NCBI RefSeq assembly: GCF_000406945.1
Contig: NZ_KE136354.1
Coordinates: 1,603,707 to 1,667,706 of the forward strand
Direction of reading: 5' to 3'
DNA: 64,000 bases
Origin: Enterococcus dispar ATCC 51266
GTDB taxonomy: Bacteria > Bacillota > Bacilli > Lactobacillales > Enterococcaceae
Of the stretch, positions 52,855-61,533 are shown piece by piece. Numbering within the stretch: the first letter of the stretch is position 1; each line of letters starts with the position of its first letter. Position numbers and translations under genes: made by a program. The notes under the pieces are model-generated. The model ran no database searches. It was not told the DNA's origin and saw only the letters and a program-made list of their open reading frames with translations.

Positions 52855-53724
52855 CTACGCCTCTTCTACTAAACGGAGTAAATATTGTCCGTATTGATTT
52901 TTCTTCAATGGTTGGGCTAATTCTTTTAATTCTTCTTTTGTAATATATCCCATCCGATATGAAATTTCTTCTAAACACGCCACTTTAAGATTTTGTCGTT
53001 TTTCAATTGTCTCAATAAAAGTAGATGCTTCTAATAAAGATTCATGTGTGCCTGTATCTAACCAAGCATAGCCACGTCCCATCACTTCAACAGAAAGTTT
53101 TCCTCTTTCCAGATACACTTGATTGACATCCGTAATTTCTAATTCTCCACGTGGTGAAGGCTGAATATTTTTGGCAATTTCAATGACGTCGTTATCATAA
53201 AAATACAAACCTGTCACGGCATAATTTGATTTTGGTTCTGCTGGTTTTTCTTCAATTGAGATAGCATCCATCTTCTCATCAAATTCAACTACACCAAAAC
53301 GTTCAGGATCATTTACGTGATAGCCAAAAACCGTTGCGCCCACTTCCTTTGAAGACGCACGCTGTAACATTTTAGATAAACCACCACCGTAATAAATATT
53401 ATCCCCTAAAACTAAGCAGACACTATCATTTCCAATGAACTCTGCACCAATAATAAAGGCTTGTGCTAAACCATCTGGACTTGGCTGAATGGCATATTCA
53501 ATGTGAATTCCCAATTCATGTCCATCACCAAAAAGTTCTTCAAAGCGTGGCGTATCTTGTGGGGTAGAGATAATTAAAATTTCTGTTATTCCTGCCAACA
53601 TTAATGTCGACATTGGATAGTAAATCATCGGTTTATCGTAAACCGGCATAAGTTGTTTGGATGTTGCCTTTGTTAAAGGATATAGGCGTGTGCCGGATCC
53701 TCCTGCTAGAATTATACCTTTCAT
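52855..53724 (-). CDS. rfbA: glucose-1-phosphate thymidylyltransferase
   Basis: RfbA (RmlA) makes dTDP-glucose from glucose 1-phosphate and dTTP. The 289-residue enzyme shows [18 protein letters not shown] (8-25), [21 protein letters not shown] with metal-binding Asp and [14 protein letters not shown] precedes ATG. It is the first of the rfbACBD block, directly after the flippase gene; together these four supply dTDP-L-rhamnose for the rhamnosyltransferase in the locus. Confidence 0.96.
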   Translation of the reverse strand: MKGIILAGGSGTRLYPLTKATSKQLMPVYDKPMIYYPMSTLMLAGITEILIISTPQDTPRFEELFGDGHELGIHIEYAIQPSPDGLAQAFIIGAEFIGNDSVCLVLGDNIYYGGGLSKMLQRASSKEVGATVFGYHVNDPERFGVVEFDEKMDAISIEEKPAEPKSNYAVTGLYFYDNDVIEIAKNIQPSPRGELEITDVNQVYLERGKLSVEVMGRGYAWLDTGTHESLLEASTFIETIEKRQNLKVACLEEISYRMGYITKEELKELAQPLKKNQYGQYLLRLVEEA

Positions 53725-53742
53725 GATATTCCTCCAAATTCT

Positions 53743-55158
53743 TTAATACTTCATCATTCTTCTTGAAAATTGCAATGCTTTAACTATATTCCCTTTTTTG
53801 TACACAATATAAATTGTGAGAAAAATTAGATATAAAAAGAAAGCAATAAATGTTGAAAAATAATAATTACTAATTATGAATACACTTACTAATGAAACTT
53901 CAACTATAATATCAATAGTAATATTTATTTTTAAAATTCTTGTCAACTGAATCTCCGAAAAGATGCATCTACTCATAATACAAATTAATAATGACAATAC
54001 TGTAACAGGTAAAGATTTTAAAATAAATGTCGATATACTCGTTAAAATTATTGCCATTAACAATCCAATTAAGTTAGAAATTAATATTATTCTTTCTTTT
54101 CTAATTGTTTTTAAATAGGTCATTATCAACAATGACATTCTACCTTCAAATATTATGATTGGAAATAGAATGCCCATATATATCAGGCTTTCTGCATATT
54201 GAGGCAACCAGAATTTCAAAATTATCTTAACTGCTGGATATACTATTAGAGCAAGGTACGATATCGGCACAAATATATTTCTCAAATTTAAGTAAACACT
54301 TGGTAGTTGACTTCTTCTCATTTTTCTCAACATTGGGAACATAACTACCCCAATTGCATTGATAAAAGTGAGAAACATGTTAGAAATACTTAGAATAAGG
54401 GATAACTGTCCAAATGTTTTTATGTCCCATACCTTTTCAACAAATATGCGTGTTATTCCAGTTATTAATAAGCTAGCAATATTACTAAACATTAAATTAC
54501 TGCCAACTCGAATATTCGAAATTATAACTGGAAAAATTTTCTTAAAGGGTTCTCTTGGTGAAAATAAAATGTCTTGAATTACATATAACCCCCATAGCAT
54601 CATTATAAATTTAGAAATTATATCAAGAACAATCACGCCTAAAAAACTATCAAAATTGAGTAGGTAAATAAATAATATAACGATATATAAATAACGGTCT
54701 GTTCTAGATAAAGTAGCATATTCTTTAATACGATTAGTGGATTGTAAGATAAAGAGCACAAACTGTTTACAATTGACTATAATTAAAGATATAGCTGTGA
54801 GTACCAAGATTAATATAAAATTTTCATTTTTTATAAATATTGATATTAAGCATATTAAAAAAAGTACTATCAAAGATTGAAATAATAGAAAATACCAAAA
54901 TTGTGTACCTAATTCTTTCTTATTTACATCATCATATTCTTTACCTGCAAGTTTCAAATATATTCCATCAAGCCACCCAAAATGAAAAAAACCTACATAT
55001 CCTGAATAAAGTACATATAATTGCCACAATCCATAGTTTTCGAGATCCAGAAATTTGGGTATTATCAAATATAAGATTGCGTAAATTAAAAGTACAATAA
55101 AATTTGCCGATACTGTGTAATTTAAATTTTTTATAATAAGTTTTGTCTTCTCATTCAT
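53743..55158 (-). CDS. oligosaccharide flippase (Wzx-like)
   Basis: This 471-residue protein has about 12-14 hydrophobic helices and few charges, typical of the polysaccharide transporter (PST/MATE-related) family. The opening YTVSANFIVLLIYAILYLIIPKFLDLENYGLWQLYVLYSGY resembles the PKxL-x-YG start of Wzx proteins. It would flip undecaprenyl-linked repeat units outward. The gene is much more AT-rich than the rfb genes next to it, as is usual for serotype-specific parts. AGGA precedes ATG. Confidence 0.85.
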   Translation of the reverse strand: MNEKTKLIIKNLNYTVSANFIVLLIYAILYLIIPKFLDLENYGLWQLYVLYSGYVGFFHFGWLDGIYLKLAGKEYDDVNKKELGTQFWYFLLFQSLIVLFLICLISIFIKNENFILILVLTAISLIIVNCKQFVLFILQSTNRIKEYATLSRTDRYLYIVILFIYLLNFDSFLGVIVLDIISKFIMMLWGLYVIQDILFSPREPFKKIFPVIISNIRVGSNLMFSNIASLLITGITRIFVEKVWDIKTFGQLSLILSISNMFLTFINAIGVVMFPMLRKMRRSQLPSVYLNLRNIFVPISYLALIVYPAVKIILKFWLPQYAESLIYMGILFPIIIFEGRMSLLIMTYLKTIRKERIILISNLIGLLMAIILTSISTFILKSLPVTVLSLLICIMSRCIFSEIQLTRILKINITIDIIVEVSLVSVFIISNYYFSTFIAFFLYLIFLTIYIVYKKGNIVKALQFSRRMMKY

Positions 55159-55180
55159 ATTATTCCTACAATCATTTTTA

Positions 55181-56287
55181 TTAAGTTGGCAAAGAAAATA
55201 AGTTCATGATACTTTCAATAACCATATTGTATTTAAATAATGCTAAAAAACCGCTGTCTGCACTGGACCCCTTTAAAGTAAAAAAGTAACCAGAAAATAT
55301 AACAAAGAAAAAATATGATAGTAAAATTAGATAATTATATATTTTAGTTTTTCTAAACATAAAGTGAAGGTTTTGTGAATATAATACATAATTTAATAAA
55401 TACACATTCCTTATCAGACGAATGAAATTATTATTCAATAAAACCAATAAAAAACTGACAGAAACCAATAAATTAACCGGTACTAAAAAATCTACAAAAT
55501 TTTTGCTAGGAATTTCTTTTGAGAGCTTTACCAATTTAATAACTAACCAAAGATTTACAGAAAAATAAGCTAGTATCAGTATTGTTTTACTCATTCCACC
55601 AGTAGCGTTATTATTTCCCCAGTAACTAATAAATTTTGTATCTTCAAAAAAATATTGTATGTTGTTCCTAATAGCAGCTAAACATACAGTAGAAATTCCA
55701 AATATTAAAAATATTACTTTTTTATTAAGCTTTGAAACAATGAGAATCAGATAAAATAAAGATGTAACATGAAAAAGAGAAGCGATAAAGATTATGAATA
55801 CATACAAAAAGTACGCTTTTATCCCTTCATTATTACAGAAAATGTAAAAAGCAAATAATATTAGAATCATCGAAATAAAATTTCTTAATTGAATAGCATT
55901 CGAAAAAAAACCAAAAATAAAAAATAGGAATAATGTGGACGATACATAATTTGTATAAAGTAAAATTATATACCGTAAAAAAATTAGACAAGTAAGTGAC
56001 GTAATACAAAGAAAAACTTGATAACTATTAGTAAAAAAACTAAAAAAATACATTATATATTTAAAGCCAATTTCTATTCCTGGATCAGTATTCGTACCCA
56101 AAATGCTAATTCTATGATAAAGTGCCTGGTACGCCTCGTAATCTGCATTATAAGTATTAAACCCCATTAAAATCCACATTATAAAAATCAATAAAAAGCT
56201 AGATACTTTTTCTAACTGCGAGACTTTTCTTTCGCTCTGAGCAGATGATAAAAGCTGCATATTATTATACTTCATACCTAAGTCCAT
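55181..56287 (-). CDS. EpsG-family polysaccharide polymerase (Wzy-like)
   Basis: The protein of up to 368 residues has about 10 hydrophobic helices. An N-terminal NADYEAYQALYHRI segment after the first helix and DPGIEIGFKYIMYFFS match EpsG-family proteins, which polymerise repeat units at the outer membrane face. The start is uncertain: the frame opens at 56287 inside the upstream glycosyltransferase, and M5 (56275) or M10 (56260) are alternatives; none has a strong Shine-Dalgarno, so coupling to the preceding gene is likely. The gene is AT-rich. Confidence 0.8.
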   Translation of the reverse strand: MDLGMKYNNMQLLSSAQSERKVSQLEKVSSFLLIFIMWILMGFNTYNADYEAYQALYHRISILGTNTDPGIEIGFKYIMYFFSFFTNSYQVFLCITSLTCLIFLRYIILLYTNYVSSTLFLFFIFGFFSNAIQLRNFISMILILFAFYIFCNNEGIKAYFLYVFIIFIASLFHVTSLFYLILIVSKLNKKVIFLIFGISTVCLAAIRNNIQYFFEDTKFISYWGNNNATGGMSKTILILAYFSVNLWLVIKLVKLSKEIPSKNFVDFLVPVNLLVSVSFLLVLLNNNFIRLIRNVYLLNYVLYSQNLHFMFRKTKIYNYLILLSYFFFVIFSGYFFTLKGSSADSGFLALFKYNMVIESIMNLFSLPT

Positions 56288-57152
56288 CTCTTACGCCCCT
56301 AAAAATAGCAAGAATTTTTTGTATGCTATTTTTTTCCAAAAAGCATACAAAAATTGTTTTTACCAATCTCTTATTAATCAATTTAACAAATTCCTTATCA
56401 TTTGGATATAATTTATTCAAAATTATTGAGTTTTTGGCAATGTAATATCTTCTAACATCATTATGATTACTATGCTGTACCTCTAAACTTCCTATTTTAG
56501 TTACAGTACCTTCTCCAACAGTATGAATAATCTTTAATTGTTTAGTAGCTATAATATCAAACCCATTTTGCGTCACACGTTCGCAAAATTCAACATCAAT
56601 TTGGTCAATGAAAAAATCTTCTCTCATTCCTCCTATTTCTCTAACTAGTTCTAAATCAAAAATCATACCTGATGCATTAGCAAATGAAATTTTCTGAAAA
56701 TCATTTCTAATACTCGTTTTTCTATATTTTCCTGAATACCGTGCAGTAAATTCCGCAACTTTTTTTCTCTGCTTATCATAATAAATTGGTACGAGTACCC
56801 CAATATTTGAAAATCTTTGTTTGGCAATATTATAGTTTTCCATAGCCATTTCCAAAAAACTTTCGTCTACTATTGTATCTTGATCAAATAGTACAACGTA
56901 TTTTGCATTCATCTCTTTAAGTTTGCTACATCCAATATTTTGTGCAGCACCTAATCCTAAATTTGTATCTAGTTCTACAAATATAAAATTTGAATTTTCA
57001 TTAACAAACCGTCTCAAACTTTTTTTAACGTGATTTTCTCGTGAACCATTATCAACTACTACCGTAATGAAATTTTCTGATGCCTTTATAGAATTTAATA
57101 CGTTATCATCTGGGTTATATGTAACAATTACAACACCTAACTTACTTTTCAA
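56265..57152 (-). CDS. GT2 family glycosyltransferase, rhamnosyltransferase-like
   Basis: This 295-residue GT-A enzyme opens with VVIVTYNPDDNVLNSI, has the VDNGSREN motif, the ELDTNLGLGAAQNIG segment, the metal-binding FDQDT (DxD-like) near 90-94 and FIDQIDVEFCERV as the ED-equivalent. These features match RfbF-type rhamnosyltransferases, fitting the linked dTDP-rhamnose genes. TTG start with GGAGG eight bases upstream, overlapping the end of the preceding GT4 gene. There is no membrane anchor. Confidence 0.88.
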   Translation of the reverse strand: MKSKLGVVIVTYNPDDNVLNSIKASENFITVVVDNGSRENHVKKSLRRFVNENSNFIFVELDTNLGLGAAQNIGCSKLKEMNAKYVVLFDQDTIVDESFLEMAMENYNIAKQRFSNIGVLVPIYYDKQRKKVAEFTARYSGKYRKTSIRNDFQKISFANASGMIFDLELVREIGGMREDFFIDQIDVEFCERVTQNGFDIIATKQLKIIHTVGEGTVTKIGSLEVQHSNHNDVRRYYIAKNSIILNKLYPNDKEFVKLINKRLVKTIFVCFLEKNSIQKILAIFRGVRDGLRYEV

Positions 57153-58269
57153 CAGATAATCCTCCGATAGCCATTCTCCATTTTTTTTCTAATACATTGT
57201 TTTCAAATTCTTTCATATATAGATTTCTGACCTCTTCTCGTACATCTTTATATTTACTATAAAAATTTTTCAATTTTATAAAACTTACATCATCAAACAT
57301 AATTCCAACATTATAACGGTCAATAAATTCAGCGGTATCACCTTTTAAAGTTGAAATAATAGGAAGACCAAATTTAAAATACTCAATTGATTTTAAACTT
57401 AACCCAATTACAGTTTGATCTTTAAAAATATTTAGACCAAAATGACATTGATTCATAATAAAATTTTTTTCTTTATCATTGTAAATTGGCCCATAATCAA
57501 TAAAAACACCATCATACTTGCTAACCAAATCAATTAAATATTGTTTTTTCTCTCCACGACCAATAAAATGCACAAAAAAATTTGATTTCATACTAACTAA
57601 CTCAAAAAGTACTTCCAGCTTAGAAAAATCCACAATATTATTAATAGTTCCTAAGTAGCAAAAATGAATTTCACTCTTAATTGACTCTAAACCATTTAAA
57701 TCTACATCGACTAAATCATTTCCCGATGATTCAGGATAGATTGTGGTTACTAGATTACCATTGAGATGAGGCAAATACTTTCGATATAAATTACATTCCA
57801 ACACGATCGAATCAGATGAATTTATAAACCCATTTCTAAAAAATTTCCAAACTTTAAAAAAAGGATTCAAAAGAAAGGATTTTTTTTGAGGAAATGATTC
57901 TGGCCATAAATCATATACATCAACAATTAATTTACTATCTTTACAAAAACAACTTATCAAAAAAAGTAAGAAGTTTGGAGGAATTCTACAATAAATTTTT
58001 TGAGGATTATTCTTCTTTATAAATAGAAGCACTAAAAAAGAGAAATGTATATGTGATAAAATTCTTTTTATAGAAAGATTCTTTTTATATTTTATTGCTC
58101 TAATCACTTCTATATTCTCATTTTTTTCTGAATAATCAACTCTCTGCTTTTTTACGTGTGAATAGTCCGAAGCAATAATAGTGAAATTAATTTCCTTTTC
58201 GCTTAATATTTTCTCTAATAACTCTGTCCTTCGTGTGTATCCAAATGGATGAATTAATAGCCACTCCAT
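57142..58269 (-). CDS. GT4-like glycosyltransferase
   Basis: This 375-residue GT-B protein has an N-terminal acceptor domain (WLLIHPFGYTRRTELLEKIL) and a C-terminal donor domain with IHFCYLGTINNIVDFSKL, FFVHFIGRGEKKQYL and the KSIEYFKFGLPIISTLKGDTAEFI block, which carries the usual E-x7-E-like contacts. It adds a sugar to the growing repeat unit; donor and linkage are unknown. It starts two bases after the ATP-grasp stop. The gene is AT-rich with many rare-looking A/T codons. Confidence 0.82.
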   Translation of the reverse strand: MEWLLIHPFGYTRRTELLEKILSEKEINFTIIASDYSHVKKQRVDYSEKNENIEVIRAIKYKKNLSIKRILSHIHFSFLVLLFIKKNNPQKIYCRIPPNFLLFLISCFCKDSKLIVDVYDLWPESFPQKKSFLLNPFFKVWKFFRNGFINSSDSIVLECNLYRKYLPHLNGNLVTTIYPESSGNDLVDVDLNGLESIKSEIHFCYLGTINNIVDFSKLEVLFELVSMKSNFFVHFIGRGEKKQYLIDLVSKYDGVFIDYGPIYNDKEKNFIMNQCHFGLNIFKDQTVIGLSLKSIEYFKFGLPIISTLKGDTAEFIDRYNVGIMFDDVSFIKLKNFYSKYKDVREEVRNLYMKEFENNVLEKKWRMAIGGLSVEK

Positions 58270-58270
58270 A

Positions 58271-59254
58271 TTATTTCCCCATATCTACTTTCTTTATTAT
58301 CGTCTCACTATACTTCATCATATAAATTCCCGATTGGTAAGAAAAAAATTCTTTCTGAGGTAGTGCATTCTGGACGTTTTCTAAAATCAAGTGCGGAAAA
58401 TTAATTCCACATTCGTAAGCATGCGGGTATCCACCACCAAATCGTGGATTAACTTCAGACAAATAATAAATACCATTTTTTTCAAAAATATCAATGTCAA
58501 TGGGACCATAGAAACCTTGACTGCGCTCAACAAAAGTTTTAACTAACTGAAGAATCTCATAATTTTTAACAGATACAGACTTATCCGTTTCCCCCGCTCT
58601 CATCTTTACTTTTTCTTTTATGAACAGATTTATCAAAGATCCTGTCTGGATATCAATATAACAATCAACGCCAAATTCTTTTCCATTCATATTTTCCTGG
58701 ATCATTAACGCTTGCTTAGACAATTGAAATATAATAGATAATTCTTGAATCGATTCAACTTTTTGGATTCCTAAACTGGCACTTCCATAAATAGGTTTTA
58801 TAAAAACAGGAAAGTCTATGTCTCCTTCGTCTCTAGCATTCTTAAAATCATCCAATGAAAAAAAACTTTTTTGAGTAGGTATTTCATTAGTAAGCAGAAA
58901 ATCATACATTTTCTGCTTATTTAAGCATATTTGAGCAGTCTCATAATTAGGACCAATCACAGTAACTCCAATATTTTCAAAATGATTTTTATATTTCGCA
59001 ATGATTGTTAATTCTGTATCAATTAACGATAATAAAAAATTAATTTTCTTTTTTTTACAAATTTCAAGAATAGTAGGAATGTATTGATCATTCATAAATT
59101 CAGGGACTATAAAGAAATCATCACATTCATACAGCGCTGGGGCTAATTTACTGGCATCCGCGCCATAAATCTTCCCTCCAAGCTCGTGGATACTTTTTTT
59201 AAAATATTGAATTATTTTGTTTCTCGTACCACAACTCAAAATCAATCCATTCAT
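58271..59254 (-). CDS. ATP-grasp ligase in polysaccharide locus
   Basis: The 327-residue protein has a pre-ATP-grasp Rossmann-like domain (1-100), an ATP-grasp domain with FPVFIKPIYGSASLGIQKV (nucleotide loop), MIQENMNGKEFGVDCYID and the magnesium-binding SEVNPRFGGGYPHAYE. It resembles CarB/PylC-type ligases that form an amide by way of an acylphosphate. In this setting it may attach an amino acid or other carboxylate to a sugar amine, but no substrate can be read. GGGAG precedes ATG. Confidence 0.8.
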   Translation of the reverse strand: MNGLILSCGTRNKIIQYFKKSIHELGGKIYGADASKLAPALYECDDFFIVPEFMNDQYIPTILEICKKKKINFLLSLIDTELTIIAKYKNHFENIGVTVIGPNYETAQICLNKQKMYDFLLTNEIPTQKSFFSLDDFKNARDEGDIDFPVFIKPIYGSASLGIQKVESIQELSIIFQLSKQALMIQENMNGKEFGVDCYIDIQTGSLINLFIKEKVKMRAGETDKSVSVKNYEILQLVKTFVERSQGFYGPIDIDIFEKNGIYYLSEVNPRFGGGYPHAYECGINFPHLILENVQNALPQKEFFSYQSGIYMMKYSETIIKKVDMGK

Positions 59255-59278
59255 ATTAATTATCTCCCTTTTTCCGTA

Positions 59279-59785
59279 CTATAAAAACTTCTCTCTTAAT
59301 TCTACATCAGCATACTTCCCATCAATATAACGATGTTTTGTCAAGGTACCAACATGTTGATAATTATGTTTTTTCCAAAACTTCACGGCAGATTTATTTT
59401 CTGAAACTACAAAGAGAATTATTTTTCTTAAATTCAAAAATTGTTTGGCGTAATTTTCAATTCTGTTTACCGCTATGGAAGCTGCTCCTCTTTTTTGAAA
59501 CTTTTTATTACCTATATAAATTCCAATCTCACAAGTCCTATGAACCATATTTATGTCATATAAACCAACCAATCCCACAGGTTCTGCTGTTTCTCTGTGT
59601 ATAATAATAAATCTCTTAGTACTAGTGGACTGTTTTACTAGAAAAGAAATATTATTATTTATATCAGCTAATGATTGCGGAGCGTATCCTCCGCCTAAAT
59701 ATTTAAAGATTTCTGAATCATTTTTCCATTCATAGATATATCTTGCATCTTCAATCTCAATTGGTCGTAAAGTAAAACTCTCCAT
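59279..59785 (-). CDS. GNAT acetyltransferase (RimJ/RimL type) in polysaccharide locus
   Basis: This 168-residue GNAT protein reads MESFTLRPIEIEDARYIYEWKNDSEIFKYLGG-type N-terminus (key residues W26, N28), CEIGIYIGNKKFQKRGAASIAV (acetyl-CoA loop) and SAVKFWKKHNYQHVG. It resembles PseH- and WecD-like nucleotide-sugar N-acetyltransferases. It probably acylates the 4-amino group of a sugar made by the adjacent dehydratase and aminotransferase. The start at 59785 has AAGGGA 12 bases upstream; the frame opens at 59809. Confidence 0.8.
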   Translation of the reverse strand: MESFTLRPIEIEDARYIYEWKNDSEIFKYLGGGYAPQSLADINNNISFLVKQSTSTKRFIIIHRETAEPVGLVGLYDINMVHRTCEIGIYIGNKKFQKRGAASIAVNRIENYAKQFLNLRKIILFVVSENKSAVKFWKKHNYQHVGTLTKHRYIDGKYADVELREKFL

Positions 59786-59792
59786 TATTAAA

Positions 59793-60407
59793 TTATTTCC
59801 CTTCACCATAAATATTTGTAGAATTAAAAACTTTAATTAGCGTCATTATAAAAATCTTCAAATCAAATTTTATAGAAACTCGTTCAACATATTTATTATC
59901 CAGAACTATTCTTTCATCCCAAGACACAGAATTTCTTACTGTACATTGGGAGAATCCAGTTACACCTGGTCGAACTTCGAACCTTTTCTTTGCCCAATCT
60001 GGATAATTCTTATAGCTTTTATAAGGAAAATAGGTTACCGGAGGTCTTGGACCTACAAACGACATCTCCCCCTTGAGAATATTTATTAATTGTGGTAGCT
60101 CATCTAAGCTTGTTCTCCTTAAAAATTTACCAACTTTTGTAATTCTGTTATCAGTATCAGACTTAACAGTTAAGCCATCTCCAATATTTTCAGCGCCTAC
60201 GCACATCGTTCGAAATTTATAAATTTCAAACGTTTTACCTTGTAATCCAATACGTTCTTGTTTAAAAAATATAGGTCCTTTTGATGTTACCTTTACAGAT
60301 ATGGCAATAACAATGAGTATAGGAAGTAAAACTAATAATAACAATATAGAAAAAAGTAAGTCTGAATATCTCTTTATTATACTTTCATATATTTTAACCT
60401 TCTTCAT
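59793..60407 (-). CDS. initiating sugar transferase (undecaprenyl-phosphate glycosyl-1-phosphate transferase)
   Basis: The 204-residue protein is a monotopic phosphoglycosyl transferase, like PglC and EpsL. It has one N-terminal hydrophobic segment (LLFSILLLLVLLPILIVIAISV), KGPIFFKQERIGLQGKTFEIYKFRTM, DELPQLINILKGEMSFVGPRPP (catalytic Asp-Glu dyad is within TSLDELPQ) and RPGVTGFSQ. It loads the first sugar phosphate on undecaprenyl phosphate. It overlaps the aminotransferase stop by 14 bases, so the two are coupled. Confidence 0.92.
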   Translation of the reverse strand: MKKVKIYESIIKRYSDLLFSILLLLVLLPILIVIAISVKVTSKGPIFFKQERIGLQGKTFEIYKFRTMCVGAENIGDGLTVKSDTDNRITKVGKFLRRTSLDELPQLINILKGEMSFVGPRPPVTYFPYKSYKNYPDWAKKRFEVRPGVTGFSQCTVRNSVSWDERIVLDNKYVERVSIKFDLKIFIMTLIKVFNSTNIYGEGK

Positions 60408-61518
60408 TTAAAACCACTCTCTTTATAATTGTAGTTACTCTTTCCAAATCATTCTCACTCATTTTTGAATCAGAAGGTAAGCAAACGCCATGTTCAAATA
60501 ATTCTTGAGATACATTATTACCGATGAAGTCATAATTTTTAAAGATTGGTTGCATATGCATTGGTTTCCAAATTGGTCTTGATTCAATATTTTCTTTTTC
60601 TAATTCGTCCATTAAGAAATTGGAACTCATATCTTTCAAAGTAATTACTGACAACCAATAATTAGGCTTATTCCAATCATTTTCAGGCATAAATGAAACT
60701 TGTTGTAAATCTTCTAATTCTTTTTTATAAAAATTATAGATATATCTTTTTTTCGCAATACGATCTTTCAAAACTTTCAATTGGCCTCTTCCAATACCCG
60801 CAACGATATTACTCATACGGTAGTTATAACCAACCTCACTATGTTGATAGTGTCTTGCTTGGTCACGAGATTGAGTTGACCAAAAACGTACTTTCGCAAT
60901 TTTTTCTTCATTGTTTGAAACTAACATACCACCGCCAGAAGTTGTGATAATTTTATTCCCATTAAAAGAGAAAATTCCATAATCACCAAATGTACCTGTG
61001 TACTTTCCTTTGTAGGTCGTCCCTAATGACTCTGCAGCATCTTCAATTAGAGGTACATTGAATTCCTTACAAATTTCCATAATTTCATCTAATTTTGCAG
61101 ATAAACCATAAAGATGAACAACAATAACAGCTTTCGCTTGGGGATATTTTTCTAAAGCTTCACGTAAATAGTTAGGATCCATATTCCAAGAGTCTTTATC
61201 ACTATCAACAAAAACGGGAGTAGCATCTTGATAGATAATTGGATTTGCTGTAGCTGAAAAAGTAAGTGACTGACAAATAACTATATCCCCTTTACCTACG
61301 CCTACAGCTTTCAGAGCCATATGAATTGCAGAAGTTCCCGATACTAACGCTGCAGCATGTCCAGCTCCAACAAATTCAGCCAATTCATTTTCAAATCCTG
61401 TAACATTTGCACCTAAAGGAGCGATCCAATTTGTATCAAATGCTTCTTTTACATACTCTTGTTCATAACCTTGATCACTCATATGTGGTGAAGATAATAA
61501 AATACGTTTGCTTTCCAT
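60394..61518 (-). CDS. DegT/DnrJ/EryC1 family nucleotide-sugar aminotransferase
   Basis: This 374-residue PLP enzyme has VSGTSAIHMALKAVGVGKGD, VFVDSDKDSWNMDP, PLIEDAAESLGTTYKGK and the PLP lysine in FSFNGNKIITTSGGGMLV. It closely resembles PglE/EpsN-type UDP-4-amino-4,6-dideoxy-GlcNAc transaminases. It would act on the 4-keto sugar produced by the dehydratase encoded immediately upstream. AGGAG precedes ATG. Confidence 0.92.
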   Translation of the reverse strand: MESKRILLSSPHMSDQGYEQEYVKEAFDTNWIAPLGANVTGFENELAEFVGAGHAAALVSGTSAIHMALKAVGVGKGDIVICQSLTFSATANPIIYQDATPVFVDSDKDSWNMDPNYLREALEKYPQAKAVIVVHLYGLSAKLDEIMEICKEFNVPLIEDAAESLGTTYKGKYTGTFGDYGIFSFNGNKIITTSGGGMLVSNNEEKIAKVRFWSTQSRDQARHYQHSEVGYNYRMSNIVAGIGRGQLKVLKDRIAKKRYIYNFYKKELEDLQQVSFMPENDWNKPNYWLSVITLKDMSSNFLMDELEKENIESRPIWKPMHMQPIFKNYDFIGNNVSQELFEHGVCLPSDSKMSENDLERVTTIIKRVVLNEEG

Positions 61519-61533
61519 TTTAACTCCTGCTTT

